From: Bacillus sp. ISL-18
Lineage (GTDB): Bacteria; Bacillota; Bacilli; Bacillales; Cytobacillaceae
DNA length: 64,000 nucleotides
Assembly (NCBI RefSeq): GCF_018613415.1
Contig: NZ_JAGGQG010000010.1
Span: 657,573 to 721,572, forward strand
Reading direction: 5' to 3'
A program made the translations under genes and the position numbers. The notes beneath the pieces were generated by a model that was given only the letters and a program-made list of their open reading frames with translations, ran no database searches and was not told the DNA's origin. Position 1 is the first letter of the stretch. Every line of letters starts with the position of its first letter. Below are positions 11,101 through 20,123 of this stretch, piece after piece.

Positions 11101-11790
11101 TTATAAATAACCTTTTTCCTTTAAACTAACAAACTTGTTTTCACCGATAATCAAATGATCGAGTAAATCAATGCCAATGATCTTTCCACACTCGACAAGA
11201 CGCTTCGTAACATCAATGTCTTCTTTGCTTGGTGTCGGGTCTCCGGATGGGTGGTTGTGCAGGGCAATTATTGATGCAGCAGAGCGCTTTAAGGCTTCGC
11301 GGAACACCTCCCTAGGGTGCACGATTGAGGCATTTAAACTGCCGATAAAAACGGTTTGTTTATGGATGACTTGATTTTTCGTGTTTAAAAACAAACAGAC
11401 AAAATGTTCTTGGGTCAAGAAGCGCATATCGTTCATGACATACTTCGCTCCGTCTTCCGGTGAGCGGATCACATAGCGGTCCGTGTAATTAAGATTAGCA
11501 ATCCTTCGCCCAATTTCAACCGCAGCAAGAATTTGAATCGCCTTAGCTGCACCAATCCCTTTGATTTCCGTCATTTCTTCTAAGGTTGCCCCCTTTAACA
11601 TGCGCAGCCCTTCAAAATGAGTTAACAAACGATTCGCTAATTGCAGCACGGATTCATCTTTTGTTCCAGTTCGAAGCAGGATGGCAATCAGTTCATGATT
11701 CGATAAGCTTTGCGGTCCATGGTTAATAAACCGCTCTCTTGGCCGTTCATCCTGCGGAAAATCACGGATCATCATGGTATTTGTTGACAC
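11101..11790 (-). CDS. radC: RadC family (UPF0758) JAMM-domain protein
   Basis: The 229-residue protein has an N-terminal helix-hairpin-helix region (MTEIKGIGAAKAIQILAAVE) and a C-terminal MPN/JAMM domain with the metal motif HNHPSGDPTPSKED. The family was named for DNA repair but its biochemical role remains unsettled; metal-dependent hydrolase activity is inferred from the motif. It starts at a GTG with GGGAGG seven bases upstream. It lies between maf and mreB as in B. subtilis (ysxA). Confidence 0.93.
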   Translation of the reverse strand: MSTNTMMIRDFPQDERPRERFINHGPQSLSNHELIAILLRTGTKDESVLQLANRLLTHFEGLRMLKGATLEEMTEIKGIGAAKAIQILAAVEIGRRIANLNYTDRYVIRSPEDGAKYVMNDMRFLTQEHFVCLFLNTKNQVIHKQTVFIGSLNASIVHPREVFREALKRSAASIIALHNHPSGDPTPSKEDIDVTKRLVECGKIIGIDLLDHLIIGENKFVSLKEKGYL

Positions 11791-11821
11791 TTATTTTCCT
11801 CCCTTTTTAGTGGGAGTCTTT

Positions 11822-12394
11822 CTAATATGGCAAAGAGTAGCCGGCCTTTTTCAATTCCCTTATCGTCCTTGCAACTGGCAGACCGACAACCGCAAAATAG
11901 TCTCCATTTATTTTTTTGACAAGCATGCTGCCTAGCTGTTGAATCCCATAGGCGCCTGCTTTATCAAACGGTTCACCGCTTTGCACATAGGCGTTAATGT
12001 CTTCATCTGTTAACTCCCAAAACCATACTTCTGTTCTTTCATAAAATTTAGTGGTACTTGTTGGAGACACGATTGCAACACCAGTAAAAACCTCGTGCTG
12101 CCTTCCGGATAACCTTTTTAACGTACTAATGGCTTCTGCTTCGTCAGCCGGCTTTCCAATGATTTGATTATCCGCAACCACAACCGTGTCAGAGCCGATC
12201 ACAAAAGAGTCTTGATTCTTCCGAAAAACAACCTGTGCTTTACGCTCGGCTAACTCCATGACTACTTCCTCTGGGGAGAGTGCCGGATCAAAGCTTTCAT
12301 CAACTTCACTGCTTGAGACCGCAAATGATAAGTGGAGATTTTCTAGAAGTTCTTTTCGCCGTGGAGAAGAAGAGGCTAAAATGAGGTTTTGCAT
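11822..12394 (-). CDS. maf: Maf nucleotide pyrophosphatase
   Basis: Maf hydrolyses non-canonical or particular canonical NTPs (dTTP/UTP class) and its overproduction blocks septation in Bacillus. The 190 residues start MQNLILASSSPRRKELL, the family's SSSPRR motif, and include VIGSDTVVV, GRQHEVFTGV and EPFDKAGAYGIQ, the remaining conserved blocks. AAGGTG precedes the ATG. It stands between spoIIB and radC. Confidence 0.95.
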   Translation of the reverse strand: MQNLILASSSPRRKELLENLHLSFAVSSSEVDESFDPALSPEEVVMELAERKAQVVFRKNQDSFVIGSDTVVVADNQIIGKPADEAEAISTLKRLSGRQHEVFTGVAIVSPTSTTKFYERTEVWFWELTDEDINAYVQSGEPFDKAGAYGIQQLGSMLVKKINGDYFAVVGLPVARTIRELKKAGYSLPY

Positions 12395-12569
12395 TCAATC
12401 ACCTTACCTTTGGCATTTATTATAGGGAGATACATGTTAATGGTATCAGAAATTGTAGAAGCACACAATTTCAAGACGAAAAAAATTTTGAAGAATGATG
12501 TCAAATTATGTAAAATAAATGTAAAAGCTCAGTTTTTGTAAATGTGTAATCGTTTATACAAAGTACAAT

Positions 12570-12604
12570 GTCAAAAGCCTCACCATTTTTAGTGAGGCTT
12601 ATTT
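12570..12604 (-). terminator. Terminator after spoIIB
   Basis: A 9-bp stem AAGCCTCAC/GTGAGGCTT (12575-12583 with 12592-12600) is followed on the minus strand by TTTTG. It lies about 26 bp beyond the spoIIB stop and would isolate spoIIB from maf. Confidence 0.8.
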
Positions 12605-12629
12605 CCCGGAAAATATCATCTATTGTCGA

Positions 12630-13709
12630 TTACAATGAATAATAGGCACTTAGAAAGTTTAAAAGATGCTGCTGGGCTTGACTGAGACTCTTTTTACTTT
12701 TGGACTTTTGATAAGTATCTAGCTTATCGACCGCGGTTGTTAATTCTGTTTTTATCGTCTTTACCTTTTCATTCTTTAGGCCGCTCGTCTTTAATTGTTC
12801 CTCAAGACCTGTAATGGCCTTTGTCGATTCGGCAGACAGTTCATTATTTAATAGTGCCGTTGAGGTTGCTAGTGATAACGTTTCATAGATAGCAGGCACA
12901 CTCTCTAGGAAGCTTTTGTCTTTGTCATTAAGACCGGATACTTTTTTTTCATCAAGTAACAGCGGCTTGGCAAAGACCTCCCCTACACCATCTGCTTTAT
13001 ATTGATTACCGAGAGATTTAGCTGCTTCAATGGAATTGGCTACCCCGAGAAATAAAAATTGCTTTCCACTTATTTTAATTAACTTTGCTGGAACCCCTTT
13101 GGAGGTAACCTCAGTAGATGTTTCCTTTGCCCCGTCATTCGAGGAGAACACCCCGCCTTGGATCACATAGATCGTCATTTGATCTAAGGTAACTTCGTTT
13201 GTTTTTTCTCCAGTGTTCGCAACTGTCGTGTTTCCTTTTTCCTCAACGACAGTTGGGATTGTCTCTGTACCTGTCTTGTTCGTAGGTCCTGCAATCACTA
13301 ATTTCAACATTACAAACCCAATCGTTGTACCGAGCAAAATGGCGAAGGTGGCCGAAATTATTATAGATAGAATGTTTCTGTCCTTCTTCTTTTTTGTATT
13401 GGTAGAGAAAGTTGTTATTTTGGGGAGGCTGGCTTTGTTTGTTTTTTTATTGCCTGCGATCGTAAATTCCTCTATCTCTTGTTCGGAGGATTCGGGAATA
13501 ATCCAGTCAAAGCTCTCATCGACGGATTCCTGGGCGGCGGCTGTTTCCAAAAATACGTCTGAATCTAGGTTAGTCGAATCTATTTTTATCACTCTTGTAG
13601 TTGATTCGAGGCTAGTTTCCGGTTCGGTAAGTGTTGGTTCTTCTTGGTAGGCTTTAGTCTCACCATTTAATTTGATCGTGATTGTATTGCCTTTTTTAGG
13701 CTTGTCCAC
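12630..13709 (-). CDS. spoIIB: SpoIIB, SPOR-domain sporulation protein
   Basis: SpoIIB localises to the polar septum and helps septal peptidoglycan remodelling during engulfment. The 359-residue product starts with an acidic cytoplasmic region opening MDKPKKGNTITIKLNGE, has one membrane span (about 115-137, ILSIIISATFAILLGTTIGF), a linker rich in Thr and Glu, and a SPOR domain at about 190-260 (YVIQGGVFSSNDGAKET). The C-terminal tail of about 90 residues is helical and lysine-rich. SpoIIB is poorly conserved; the SPOR domain, topology and position between maf and comC identify it. Confidence 0.9.
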   Translation of the reverse strand: MDKPKKGNTITIKLNGETKAYQEEPTLTEPETSLESTTRVIKIDSTNLDSDVFLETAAAQESVDESFDWIIPESSEQEIEEFTIAGNKKTNKASLPKITTFSTNTKKKKDRNILSIIISATFAILLGTTIGFVMLKLVIAGPTNKTGTETIPTVVEEKGNTTVANTGEKTNEVTLDQMTIYVIQGGVFSSNDGAKETSTEVTSKGVPAKLIKISGKQFLFLGVANSIEAAKSLGNQYKADGVGEVFAKPLLLDEKKVSGLNDKDKSFLESVPAIYETLSLATSTALLNNELSAESTKAITGLEEQLKTSGLKNEKVKTIKTELTTAVDKLDTYQKSKSKKSLSQAQQHLLNFLSAYYSL

Positions 13710-13761
13710 TGTTTGTACTCCTCTCTCTTCCGAAGGGTCATTGGTTTCATCCTAACATAGA

Positions 13762-13799
13762 GGCAAAAAAAAATAACAAGACTTTTGTCGTCTTGTTAT
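13762..13799 (-). terminator. Strong minus-strand terminator without an intact gene before it
   Basis: A perfect 9-bp stem (13774-13782 with 13790-13798, TAACAAGAC/GTCTTGTTA) is followed on the minus strand by a run of nine T. It lies upstream of spoIIB and downstream of the decayed gene remains at 13878-14148, as if it once ended that operon. Confidence 0.8.
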
Positions 13800-13877
13800 G
13801 GTAGTCTTTCGTCAAATTGTTTGTTAGTTCGGCATTAAGATAACTATGGCTGGGTTGTTACTGTCTCTGGGAACTTG

Positions 13878-14148
13878 CTAAGAGGAGTTTTCATACCAGC
13901 TGAAAAAGACATCGATTTTTTGCTGTAGACCGGCAAGTTCTGCTAACTGGGCATATAGAATACCTTATATCACAAATACTTATCTAAGGGGTTGATTGTT
14001 TGTTCGATACTGAAAATTTCTTGGCCACCTTATATTTTTACAAATAATTCCGGTAAAAAAATGTTCACAACCTCTTTGAGCTATCGGTGGGTTGGAATTT
14101 TAAATTAAGCAAACGAATGGAGTGATCATTTATTACCAGATTAATCAT
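13878..14148 (-). pseudogene. Probable remains of pilM-like (type IV pilus) genes
   Basis: No intact gene fits the 482-bp comC-spoIIB gap. On the minus strand an ATG at 14148 opens a 27-codon frame (ending in TGA at 14065-14067) that includes INLVINDHSIRLLNLK; this resembles the N-terminus of Firmicute PilM proteins (actin-like pilus platform protein) as I remember them. Directly after the stop, other frames read FLP and then GIICKNIRW, suggestive of a frameshifted continuation. Further on, frame 13952-13878 encodes LAELAGLQQKIDVFFSWYEN before a stop, a coding-looking piece I cannot assign. A pilMNO block between comC and spoIIB is known in related bacilli, so this looks like a deleted operon; the homology is not tested. 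Confidence 0.45.
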
Positions 14149-14191
14149 TCAGCTTTTGATGTTAAATAGGGAAATACCATAACAAAAAACC

Positions 14192-14956
14192 TTAGTTAAA
14201 TCCTTTATTAAGGAAGTTTATATAAATATTAATTATTTCCGATCCAAAAAAATAAGCTGACAATGTTCCCGCTACTATATAAGGTCCAAAAGGTACTGGT
14301 TGTCGCTGTTTAACAAATTTCAAGAGTAATGCCAAACCACCTATTACTGCACCGAATAGCGTAGAAAGGAAGAATGATAATAAGACTAATTTAACACCCA
14401 AAACAAACCCCAGTAATGCATATAGTTTTACATCACCATAGCCCATCCCCCCCTTACTAACAAGAGCAATACTAAGAAGCAATAGAAATCCAGTTAAAGC
14501 TCCTAGGATACTATCCCACCAAGGGATTAAAGGCCAAATAGATCGTTCTAATAAAAAAATCATTGCAAACCAAATTAAAACTTTATCAGGAATAATCATA
14601 TATTGAATATCCGATACAGCAATAATCATAAGCATGGAGATTAGGGTTAGGGCCACTATTAATTCCCCTGACCATCCAACAGTTAACAGTGCTATCATAA
14701 ACAGTATTCCAGTAAGTAATTCAATTACTGGATAAATAGGAGAAATCCTCGACTGACAGCCGCGGCATTTACCACCTTGGATAATATAAGAAACTAAAGG
14801 GATAAGTTCATAAAATTTCAACTGATGTTTGCAATTAGGGCATTCCGAACGCGGATAAACTATTGATTTCTTTATTGGTACTCTCAACCCTACTAGATTA
14901 TAGAATGAGCCAAGAGTAAATCCATATAATAATATTATTATAATAAGCATTGACAT
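14192..14956 (-). CDS. comC: ComC / PilD-type prepilin peptidase
   Basis: This 254-residue integral membrane aspartyl protease removes the leader from prepilin-like proteins such as ComGC and N-methylates them. The cytoplasmic zinc loop with two CxxC pairs is present (CPNC and CRGC, about residues 38-72) and the catalytic aspartates lie in AVSDIQYMIIPD and GMGYGDVKL. Six to eight membrane segments cover the protein. It is intact, so DNA uptake or another pseudopilus may still work although the pilus genes downstream seem lost. The long 5' region (14957-15190) has a candidate promoter and dyad. Confidence 0.93.
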   Translation of the reverse strand: MSMLIIIILLYGFTLGSFYNLVGLRVPIKKSIVYPRSECPNCKHQLKFYELIPLVSYIIQGGKCRGCQSRISPIYPVIELLTGILFMIALLTVGWSGELIVALTLISMLMIIAVSDIQYMIIPDKVLIWFAMIFLLERSIWPLIPWWDSILGALTGFLLLLSIALVSKGGMGYGDVKLYALLGFVLGVKLVLLSFFLSTLFGAVIGGLALLLKFVKQRQPVPFGPYIVAGTLSAYFFGSEIINIYINFLNKGFN

Positions 14957-15134
14957 ATTCCCCTTAGTTCTTTTATTTGTTAAACAGTAATCAACCTTAT
15001 ATTGAACTCTGAAACCAGTAATGTTTTTTTTATTTGCAGTCTTATTAACATCTCCATCAATGATTCTTTTTTATGTTTTTATTATTGATTTTATTTCTTT
15101 TACAGCTCTATAGAATAGTTATATTATCTCTTGT

Positions 15135-15190
15135 AGTATACAATAATAAAAATGGGATACAAGTGAACTTTTTTAGGATTTTGTCCTAAA
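15135..15190 (-). promoter_or_regulatory. Candidate comC promoter with upstream dyad
   Basis: On the minus strand TATACT (15135-15140) is preceded at 16 bp by TTGTAT, giving a plausible SigA promoter with a leader of about 175 nt before comC. Just upstream is a perfect dyad TTTAGGA-CAAAA-TCCTAAA (15172-15190), a candidate operator. The rest of 14957-15134 is AT-rich and shows no gene. Confidence 0.45.
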
Positions 15191-15192
15191 TC

Positions 15193-15363
15193 TCAGCATT
15201 TTAAATGAAATGGAATATTAGGCGGAACTTGCTGACAATAGATAAAATAATCACTATAAATATATTTAACTAGCAGACTATCTTGAATTTTTCTCTGCTC
15301 TGGAAATTCATGTAAAAATAACAACTGAAGTGAACAGTTAATCCCTAAAGCGGATAACCTTTT
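15193..15363 (-). pseudogene. Unassigned coding-like remnant, 56 codons, no start
   Basis: A minus-strand frame bounded by TAG (15364-15366) and TGA (15193-15195) reads without interruption for 56 codons and looks protein-like (for example FLHEFPEQRKIQDSLLVKYI and YFIYCQQVPPNIPFHLKC). It has no ATG, GTG or credible ribosome-binding site and follows the folC terminator. I do not recognise the family. It may be the C-terminal end of a gene otherwise deleted between folC and comC. Confidence 0.35.
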
Positions 15364-15370
15364 CTAATTA

Positions 15371-15412
15371 ACCTATAAAAAGACCAATTCATCCTTTCAG
15401 AATTGGTCCTTT
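15371..15412 (-). terminator. Terminator after folC
   Basis: A 9-bp stem GACCAATTC/GAATTGGTC with a 9-base loop is followed by TTTTT on the minus strand (and by a T tract on the plus strand). It lies about 22 bp past the folC stop. Confidence 0.85.
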
Positions 15413-15433
15413 TTAAAATTTAGTATAATTCAC

Positions 15434-16741
15434 CTACGGTTTGTTTAAGTATTTAGAAATGATTGGTTTCGCTTCTGAAATAAAATAGAGAGATCCAGTG
15501 ATAACCACTATCTCGTTTGGTCCTTGGCATTTAATCTTATCTAAGATATAGGCTGACCAGTCATCGACCGCCAATTTGTTTACTGAACTGCTTAGTGTGA
15601 ATAATTCTTCCGCCTTAGCCGCACGCGGGAAATCAAAACTTACAAACGCTATTTGATTAGAAATCCCATCAAGCATTTTAATCATCTCATCCAATTTCTT
15701 ATCCCTTAAAGCAGCAAATACAATATGAATGTTTCGATCTTTATATCTTGTTGATAGCTCATGGACCAAAGCCGTAATCCCTTCCTGATTATGAGCACCA
15801 TCAATAATAACAAGTGGGTTTTCCGAAAGAATTTCGAATCTTCCCGGCCAATATGCTTCTTTTAATCCGCTACGAATCGATTGCTCAGTTACTTGGAAAC
15901 CTGCATGGTTTAAAAAGTCAGCTACGAGAACAGCTAATGCGGCATTTTCCGTCTGATGCTGGCCGATCATGCTAATCTCAAGTTCTTCCAAGGATAAAGA
16001 TTTTGATTTTAATGAAAAAACCTCACCTCTAGCAATCGATTTATATCCAGAAATCTGAAATTCTTGATTTAATCGATAGATTGGTGCAGACCTCTTTTCT
16101 GCCATTTCCTCAATTACCTTTAACGCACCTGGATGTTTAACAGCTGTAAAAATAGGAGTATTCTCTTTAATAATCCCTGCTTTTTCAAAAGCAATTTCTT
16201 CATAGGTGTCACCGAGGATAGCTGTATGGTCTAAGCCAATATTTGTAATAATCGAAGCTAACGGCTGGATGATATTAGTTGAATCGAACCGCCCGCCTAA
16301 CCCCACCTCAAAAATAACAATGTCGATATTACTTGTATTAGCGAAATAATAAAAGGCCATCGCTGTGATTACTTCGAACTCCGTTGGACCGCCTAGTTCC
16401 ATTCCTTCTAATTCATCTGCGAGCGGCTTAATGACATTGGTCAGCTTTAAAATTTCCGCATCACTAATCGGTTTTCCGTTCACACTGATTCGTTCATTAA
16501 ATTGTTCAATGTATGGCGACGTAAAGGTACCTACTTTATATCCTTCTGCTTGTAGGATTGAACGTAAAAAGGTGACAGTGGAGCCCTTTCCATTTGTTCC
16601 GCCAACATGGACTGCTTTGATTTTCTTTTCCGGTGATCCAAGCTTGTCCATCATCCATTCCATCCGTATTAAACCCGGTTTAATTCCCAGTCTCAGTCTC
16701 CCATGGATCCAGTCGAGGGCTTCTTGATAAGTCGTAAACAA
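15434..16741 (-). CDS. folC: Folylpolyglutamate synthase / dihydrofolate synthase
   Basis: FolC adds glutamates to folates in an ATP-dependent Mur-ligase-type reaction. The roughly 435-residue protein has the P-loop GGTNGKGSTVTFLRS, the omega-loop FTSPYIEQFNERISVNG, GLGGRFDSTN and the C-terminal DGAHNQEG. I place the start at a TTG at 16741 (LFTTYQEALDW), with AAGGGGTG eight bases upstream and matching the family's N-terminus; the open frame running back to 16801 crosses the inverted repeat that follows valS. It is downstream of valS on the same strand, the usual valS-folC pair. Confidence 0.94.
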   Translation of the reverse strand: MFTTYQEALDWIHGRLRLGIKPGLIRMEWMMDKLGSPEKKIKAVHVGGTNGKGSTVTFLRSILQAEGYKVGTFTSPYIEQFNERISVNGKPISDAEILKLTNVIKPLADELEGMELGGPTEFEVITAMAFYYFANTSNIDIVIFEVGLGGRFDSTNIIQPLASIITNIGLDHTAILGDTYEEIAFEKAGIIKENTPIFTAVKHPGALKVIEEMAEKRSAPIYRLNQEFQISGYKSIARGEVFSLKSKSLSLEELEISMIGQHQTENAALAVLVADFLNHAGFQVTEQSIRSGLKEAYWPGRFEILSENPLVIIDGAHNQEGITALVHELSTRYKDRNIHIVFAALRDKKLDEMIKMLDGISNQIAFVSFDFPRAAKAEELFTLSSSVNKLAVDDWSAYILDKIKCQGPNEIVVITGSLYFISEAKPIISKYLNKP

Positions 16742-16763
16742 TTTTGATACACCCCTTTTATGT

Positions 16764-16797
16764 AAGCGAGACGAACCCAGGATTGAATTCGTCTCGC
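16764..16797 (-). terminator. Inverted repeat between valS and folC
   Basis: A perfect 10-bp stem GCGAGACGAA/TTCGTCTCGC follows the valS stop on the minus strand but has no real T tract. It may be a weak terminator or an RNA-processing/stabilising hairpin that sets the valS to folC ratio. Confidence 0.55.
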
Positions 16798-16805
16798 ACA
16801 ACTTG

Positions 16806-19448
16806 TTATCCTCTTAGTTCTTTCATACGAGCTTCAACAATGTCTCTCTTCTCTAGATAATCCTTTTCTTTTGCACGTTCCTCGGCTACAACACTTTCAG
16901 GTGCTTTTTTCATAAAGCCCTCGTTGCTTAATTTCTTCTGAACGCGATCGACTTCTTTATTTAAGCGGTCTAATTCTTTATTTAAACGAGCAATTTCTTC
17001 GTCGATATTAATCAAGCCTTCAAGCGGCAGGATGATTTCTAAGCCTGTAACAACTGCAGTCATCGCTTTTTCAGGTACTTCGATATCAACGCCCATTTGC
17101 AATTCTTCTGGATTACAGAAGCGTTCAATGTAGCTGCGATTACTTTCAACTGCCTTCAGAACAGATTCATCTTTTGCTTTTACAAGCATTTTTATCTTTT
17201 TGCTTAATGGTGTGTTTACCTCAGCACGAATATTACGTACAGAGCGAATCATTTCTACAAGCAGCTTCATTTCTTGAGCCGCCTGGTCGTCTGATAGCTC
17301 TGGTTTTACAACCGGCCATGCTGCCGTTGTGATGGATTCACCAGCATGCGGTAGGTTTTGCCAAATTTCCTCGGTGATAAATGGCATGAATGGATGTAAC
17401 AAACGCATGGTGTTATCTAGGACATAAGCAAGAATCGAACGAGTTGTTTTCTTAGCTGCTTCATCTTCGCCATATAATGGAAGCTTCGCCATTTCAATGT
17501 ACCAGTCACAGAAATCATCCCAGATAAAGTTATACAAGGCACGGCCGACTTCACCGAACTCATAGCGTTCAGACAGTCTTGTCACATGCTCAATTGTTTC
17601 ATTTAAGCGTGTTAGAATCCACTTATCGGCAACTGATTTTTCACCGCTGAAATCAATTTCCTCATATGTTAGGCCATCCATGTTCATTAACGCAAAACGG
17701 GAGGCATTCCAAATTTTATTCGCAAAGTTCCAAGTCGATTCAACCTTTTCAAAGCTAAAACGTAAATCCTGACCTGGTGAACTTCCAGTAGATAAGAAGT
17801 AACGTAAGGCATCGGCACCATATTTTTCGATTACATCCATTGGATCAACACCATTGCCAAGTGACTTACTCATCTTACGTCCTTGCTCGTCACGAACGAG
17901 ACCATGAATAAGTACGTCTTTAAATGGACGGTCACCAGTGAACTCGATGCTTTGGAAAATCATTCGGGATACCCAGAAGAAGATGATGTCGTACCCAGTT
18001 ACTAGAGCAGCCGTTGGGAAATAACGCTTATAATCTGCCGCTTCAGTATTTGGCCAGCCCATTGTCGAGAACGGCCATAATGCAGAGCTGAACCAAGTAT
18101 CTAATACGTCTTTATCCTGTTCCCAGTTTTCTGCGTCTGCAGGTGCTTCCGTTCCTACGTAAACTTCACCTGTTTCCTTATGGTACCATGCAGGAATACG
18201 ATGGCCCCACCACAGCTGTCTAGAAATACACCAGTCGCGGATATTCTCCATCCAGCGAAGATATGTTTTTTCAAAACGGTCTGGAACGAAATTTACTTTG
18301 TTTTCCTTTTCCTGGAGAGCAATTGCTTCGTTTGCGAGTGGCTGCATTTTAACGAACCATTGGGTTGAAAGATATGGTTCAACAACCGCGCCGCTCCGCT
18401 CAGAGTGACCAACGGAATGCATATGCTCCTCGATTTTGAAAAGAACGCCTTGTTCTTGTAAGTCCTTAACAATTTGTTTACGGCATTCGAAACGGTCTAG
18501 TCCCTGATATTTACCTGCTTTTTCATTCATCGAGCCATTTTCATTCATAACAAGAATACGCTCTAGGTTATGGCGGTTACCAAGTTCAAAGTCATTTGGA
18601 TCGTGCGCAGGTGTGATTTTTACAGCCCCTGAACCAAATTCCATATCGACATAATCATCCGCAACAATCGGGATTTCACGGCCAACGATTGGAAGAACAA
18701 CGTTTTTGCCAATTAAATGCTTGTAACGTTCATCTTCCGGATGTACGGCAACAGCGGTATCACCAAGCATTGTTTCTGGGCGGGTAGTGGCGACTTCAAT
18801 GTGGCCGGAACCATCTGCAAGTGGATAGTTCATATGATAGAAGGCACCTTGAATATCCTTATAAATAACTTCGATATCAGATAATGCTGTTTTCGTGGAT
18901 GGATCCCAGTTAATGATATACTCTCCACGGTAAATTAAATCTTTCTTATAAAGAGTTACGAACACTTCTTTAACCGCATCAGATAAGCCCTCATCAAGCG
19001 TGAAACGCTCACGGCTGTAATCAAGGCCTAAGCCTAACTTCGACCATTGCTGACGGATATGGGAAGCATATTCTTCTTTCCACTTCCATGTTTCTTCAAC
19101 GAACTTTTCACGGCCTAAATCATAGCGGCTTTTTCCTTCGTTACGAAGTTTTTCTTCCACTTTGGCTTGGGTCGCAATTCCAGCATGGTCCATACCAGGC
19201 AGCCAGAGAACATCATATCCCTGCATCCGCTTCATTCTTGTCAAAATATCTTGTAATGTCGTATCCCACGCATGACCTAGGTGAAGTTTTCCAGTAACGT
19301 TCGGCGGTGGAATCACGATTGTATATGGCTGTTTGCCTTCATCGTTTTTTGCCTCAAAAAATTTTCCATTCAGCCACCATTCATAGCGACCTTTTTCAAT
19401 CGTTTGCGGGTCGTACTTGGTAGGCATTGATAATTCTTTTGTTTCCAT
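16806..19448 (-). CDS. valS: Valyl-tRNA synthetase
   Basis: This 880-residue class Ia synthetase charges tRNA-Val. The HIGH-type motif HLGHAWDT and the KMSKS motif ([11 protein letters not shown]) bracket the Rossmann fold; the inserted editing domain contains [19 protein letters not shown], and a C-terminal coiled coil ([20 protein letters not shown]) is characteristic of ValRS. The ATG at 19448 has AAGGAGG seven bases upstream; an upstream extension of the frame lies within the T-box terminator. Expression is controlled by the T-box leader. Confidence 0.98.
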   Translation of the reverse strand: METKELSMPTKYDPQTIEKGRYEWWLNGKFFEAKNDEGKQPYTIVIPPPNVTGKLHLGHAWDTTLQDILTRMKRMQGYDVLWLPGMDHAGIATQAKVEEKLRNEGKSRYDLGREKFVEETWKWKEEYASHIRQQWSKLGLGLDYSRERFTLDEGLSDAVKEVFVTLYKKDLIYRGEYIINWDPSTKTALSDIEVIYKDIQGAFYHMNYPLADGSGHIEVATTRPETMLGDTAVAVHPEDERYKHLIGKNVVLPIVGREIPIVADDYVDMEFGSGAVKITPAHDPNDFELGNRHNLERILVMNENGSMNEKAGKYQGLDRFECRKQIVKDLQEQGVLFKIEEHMHSVGHSERSGAVVEPYLSTQWFVKMQPLANEAIALQEKENKVNFVPDRFEKTYLRWMENIRDWCISRQLWWGHRIPAWYHKETGEVYVGTEAPADAENWEQDKDVLDTWFSSALWPFSTMGWPNTEAADYKRYFPTAALVTGYDIIFFWVSRMIFQSIEFTGDRPFKDVLIHGLVRDEQGRKMSKSLGNGVDPMDVIEKYGADALRYFLSTGSSPGQDLRFSFEKVESTWNFANKIWNASRFALMNMDGLTYEEIDFSGEKSVADKWILTRLNETIEHVTRLSERYEFGEVGRALYNFIWDDFCDWYIEMAKLPLYGEDEAAKKTTRSILAYVLDNTMRLLHPFMPFITEEIWQNLPHAGESITTAAWPVVKPELSDDQAAQEMKLLVEMIRSVRNIRAEVNTPLSKKIKMLVKAKDESVLKAVESNRSYIERFCNPEELQMGVDIEVPEKAMTAVVTGLEIILPLEGLINIDEEIARLNKELDRLNKEVDRVQKKLSNEGFMKKAPESVVAEERAKEKDYLEKRDIVEARMKELRG

Positions 19449-19479
19449 TTTAGTTCCTCCTTCAATTTCCGGTAAACAT

Positions 19480-19741
19480 AAAAAACCCCATTCGTCATAA
19501 AAGGACGAATGGAGTTTGCTTCGCGGTACCACCTTTTTTCCAATCAAAAAACACGATTGGCTCTTAACTTAGATAACGGATTTTATCCGTCTTCCACTAT
19601 TAGGATTGCTCCGTTCACAGAAGAAGCTCATGGGCGACATTCCAATGTTCCGCTTAGGAAATCTTTCAGCTAATGATTTCCCTCTCTAAAAAGCAGGTGT
19701 GCATTGTACTCTTCCCTGTCGTAGCTTTCATTTTAAATTAT
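19480..19741 (-). promoter_or_regulatory. T-box riboswitch (valine) of valS
   Basis: The leader contains the T-box sequence AAGGTGGTACCGCG (19522-19535 on the minus strand), which pairs with uncharged tRNA-Val CCA ends in the antiterminator. It is followed by a terminator hairpin ACTCCATTCGTCC/GACGAATGGGGT with a T run (19480-19517). The stem I side has the AGTA S-turn in GAAGAGTACAATG and, opposite, GAATGTCGCCC, where GTC is a likely valine specifier codon. Low charging of tRNA-Val would allow read-through into valS. Confidence 0.92.
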
Positions 19742-19747
19742 ATTGTT

Positions 19748-19777
19748 ATACTACCCAAAAAAGGGGAGCGACGTCAA
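19748..19777 (-). promoter_or_regulatory. SigA-type promoter of valS
   Basis: TTGACG (19772-19777) and TAGTAT (19748-19753) are 18 bp apart on the minus strand; the start would be near 19741, at the beginning of the T-box leader. Confidence 0.65.
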
Positions 19778-19886
19778 CAGGATGAACAATTTTTTTATAT
19801 TTTATACGTTATGTAATTATAAGAGAACTTATCTAGGCTTTTGGAATATATATAAATAAAAATTTATTATTAGGGGGATTCGGTCC

Positions 19887-20081
19887 GTGAAACGTAACAA
19901 TTTCCACAAATACAAATACCGTCCCTGGTTTATTACTTCGCGCAGAATTGCGGCACAATTCATTGTTCCCTTTACTATCTTTCAGTTTATCCGCACCTTG
20001 TTTTTACCAACCATCCTAGATGTATTACTGTTAGTGACATTTCTTGTGATTGCCGTTTCTATCTATTTTGACATTATTTAA
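19887..20081 (+). CDS. Small conserved membrane protein, unknown function
   Basis: A 64-residue plus-strand gene starts with GTG at 19887, with AGGGGG nine bases before it. The product has a basic N-terminus (MKRNNFHKYKYRPWFITSRR) and two hydrophobic segments at about residues 24-40 and 44-62. It is divergent from valS and convergent with ysxE, with which it shares a hairpin at the 3' ends. I recognise no family motif. The good ribosome-binding site, the membrane-protein pattern and a matching terminator make it a likely real gene. Confidence 0.7.
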   Translation: MKRNNFHKYKYRPWFITSRRIAAQFIVPFTIFQFIRTLFLPTILDVLLLVTFLVIAVSIYFDII

Positions 20082-20123
20082 GGAGCCCATCAAGCAGATT
20101 AAGACTGCTGCTGGGCTCCTTCT
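20080..20123 (+). terminator. Terminator shared by the small gene and ysxE
   Basis: AGGAGCCCA/TGGGCTCCT with an inner AAGCAG/CTGCT stem spans the convergent 3' ends, overlapping the last codons of ysxE. On the plus strand it is followed by TTCTTTTG; the minus-strand T tract is weak. Confidence 0.7.

Noticed and set aside
13213..13650. 145-codon plus-strand frame antisense to spoIIB
   Set aside because: Mirror of a real gene with a SPOR domain; composition and start are not those of a gene.
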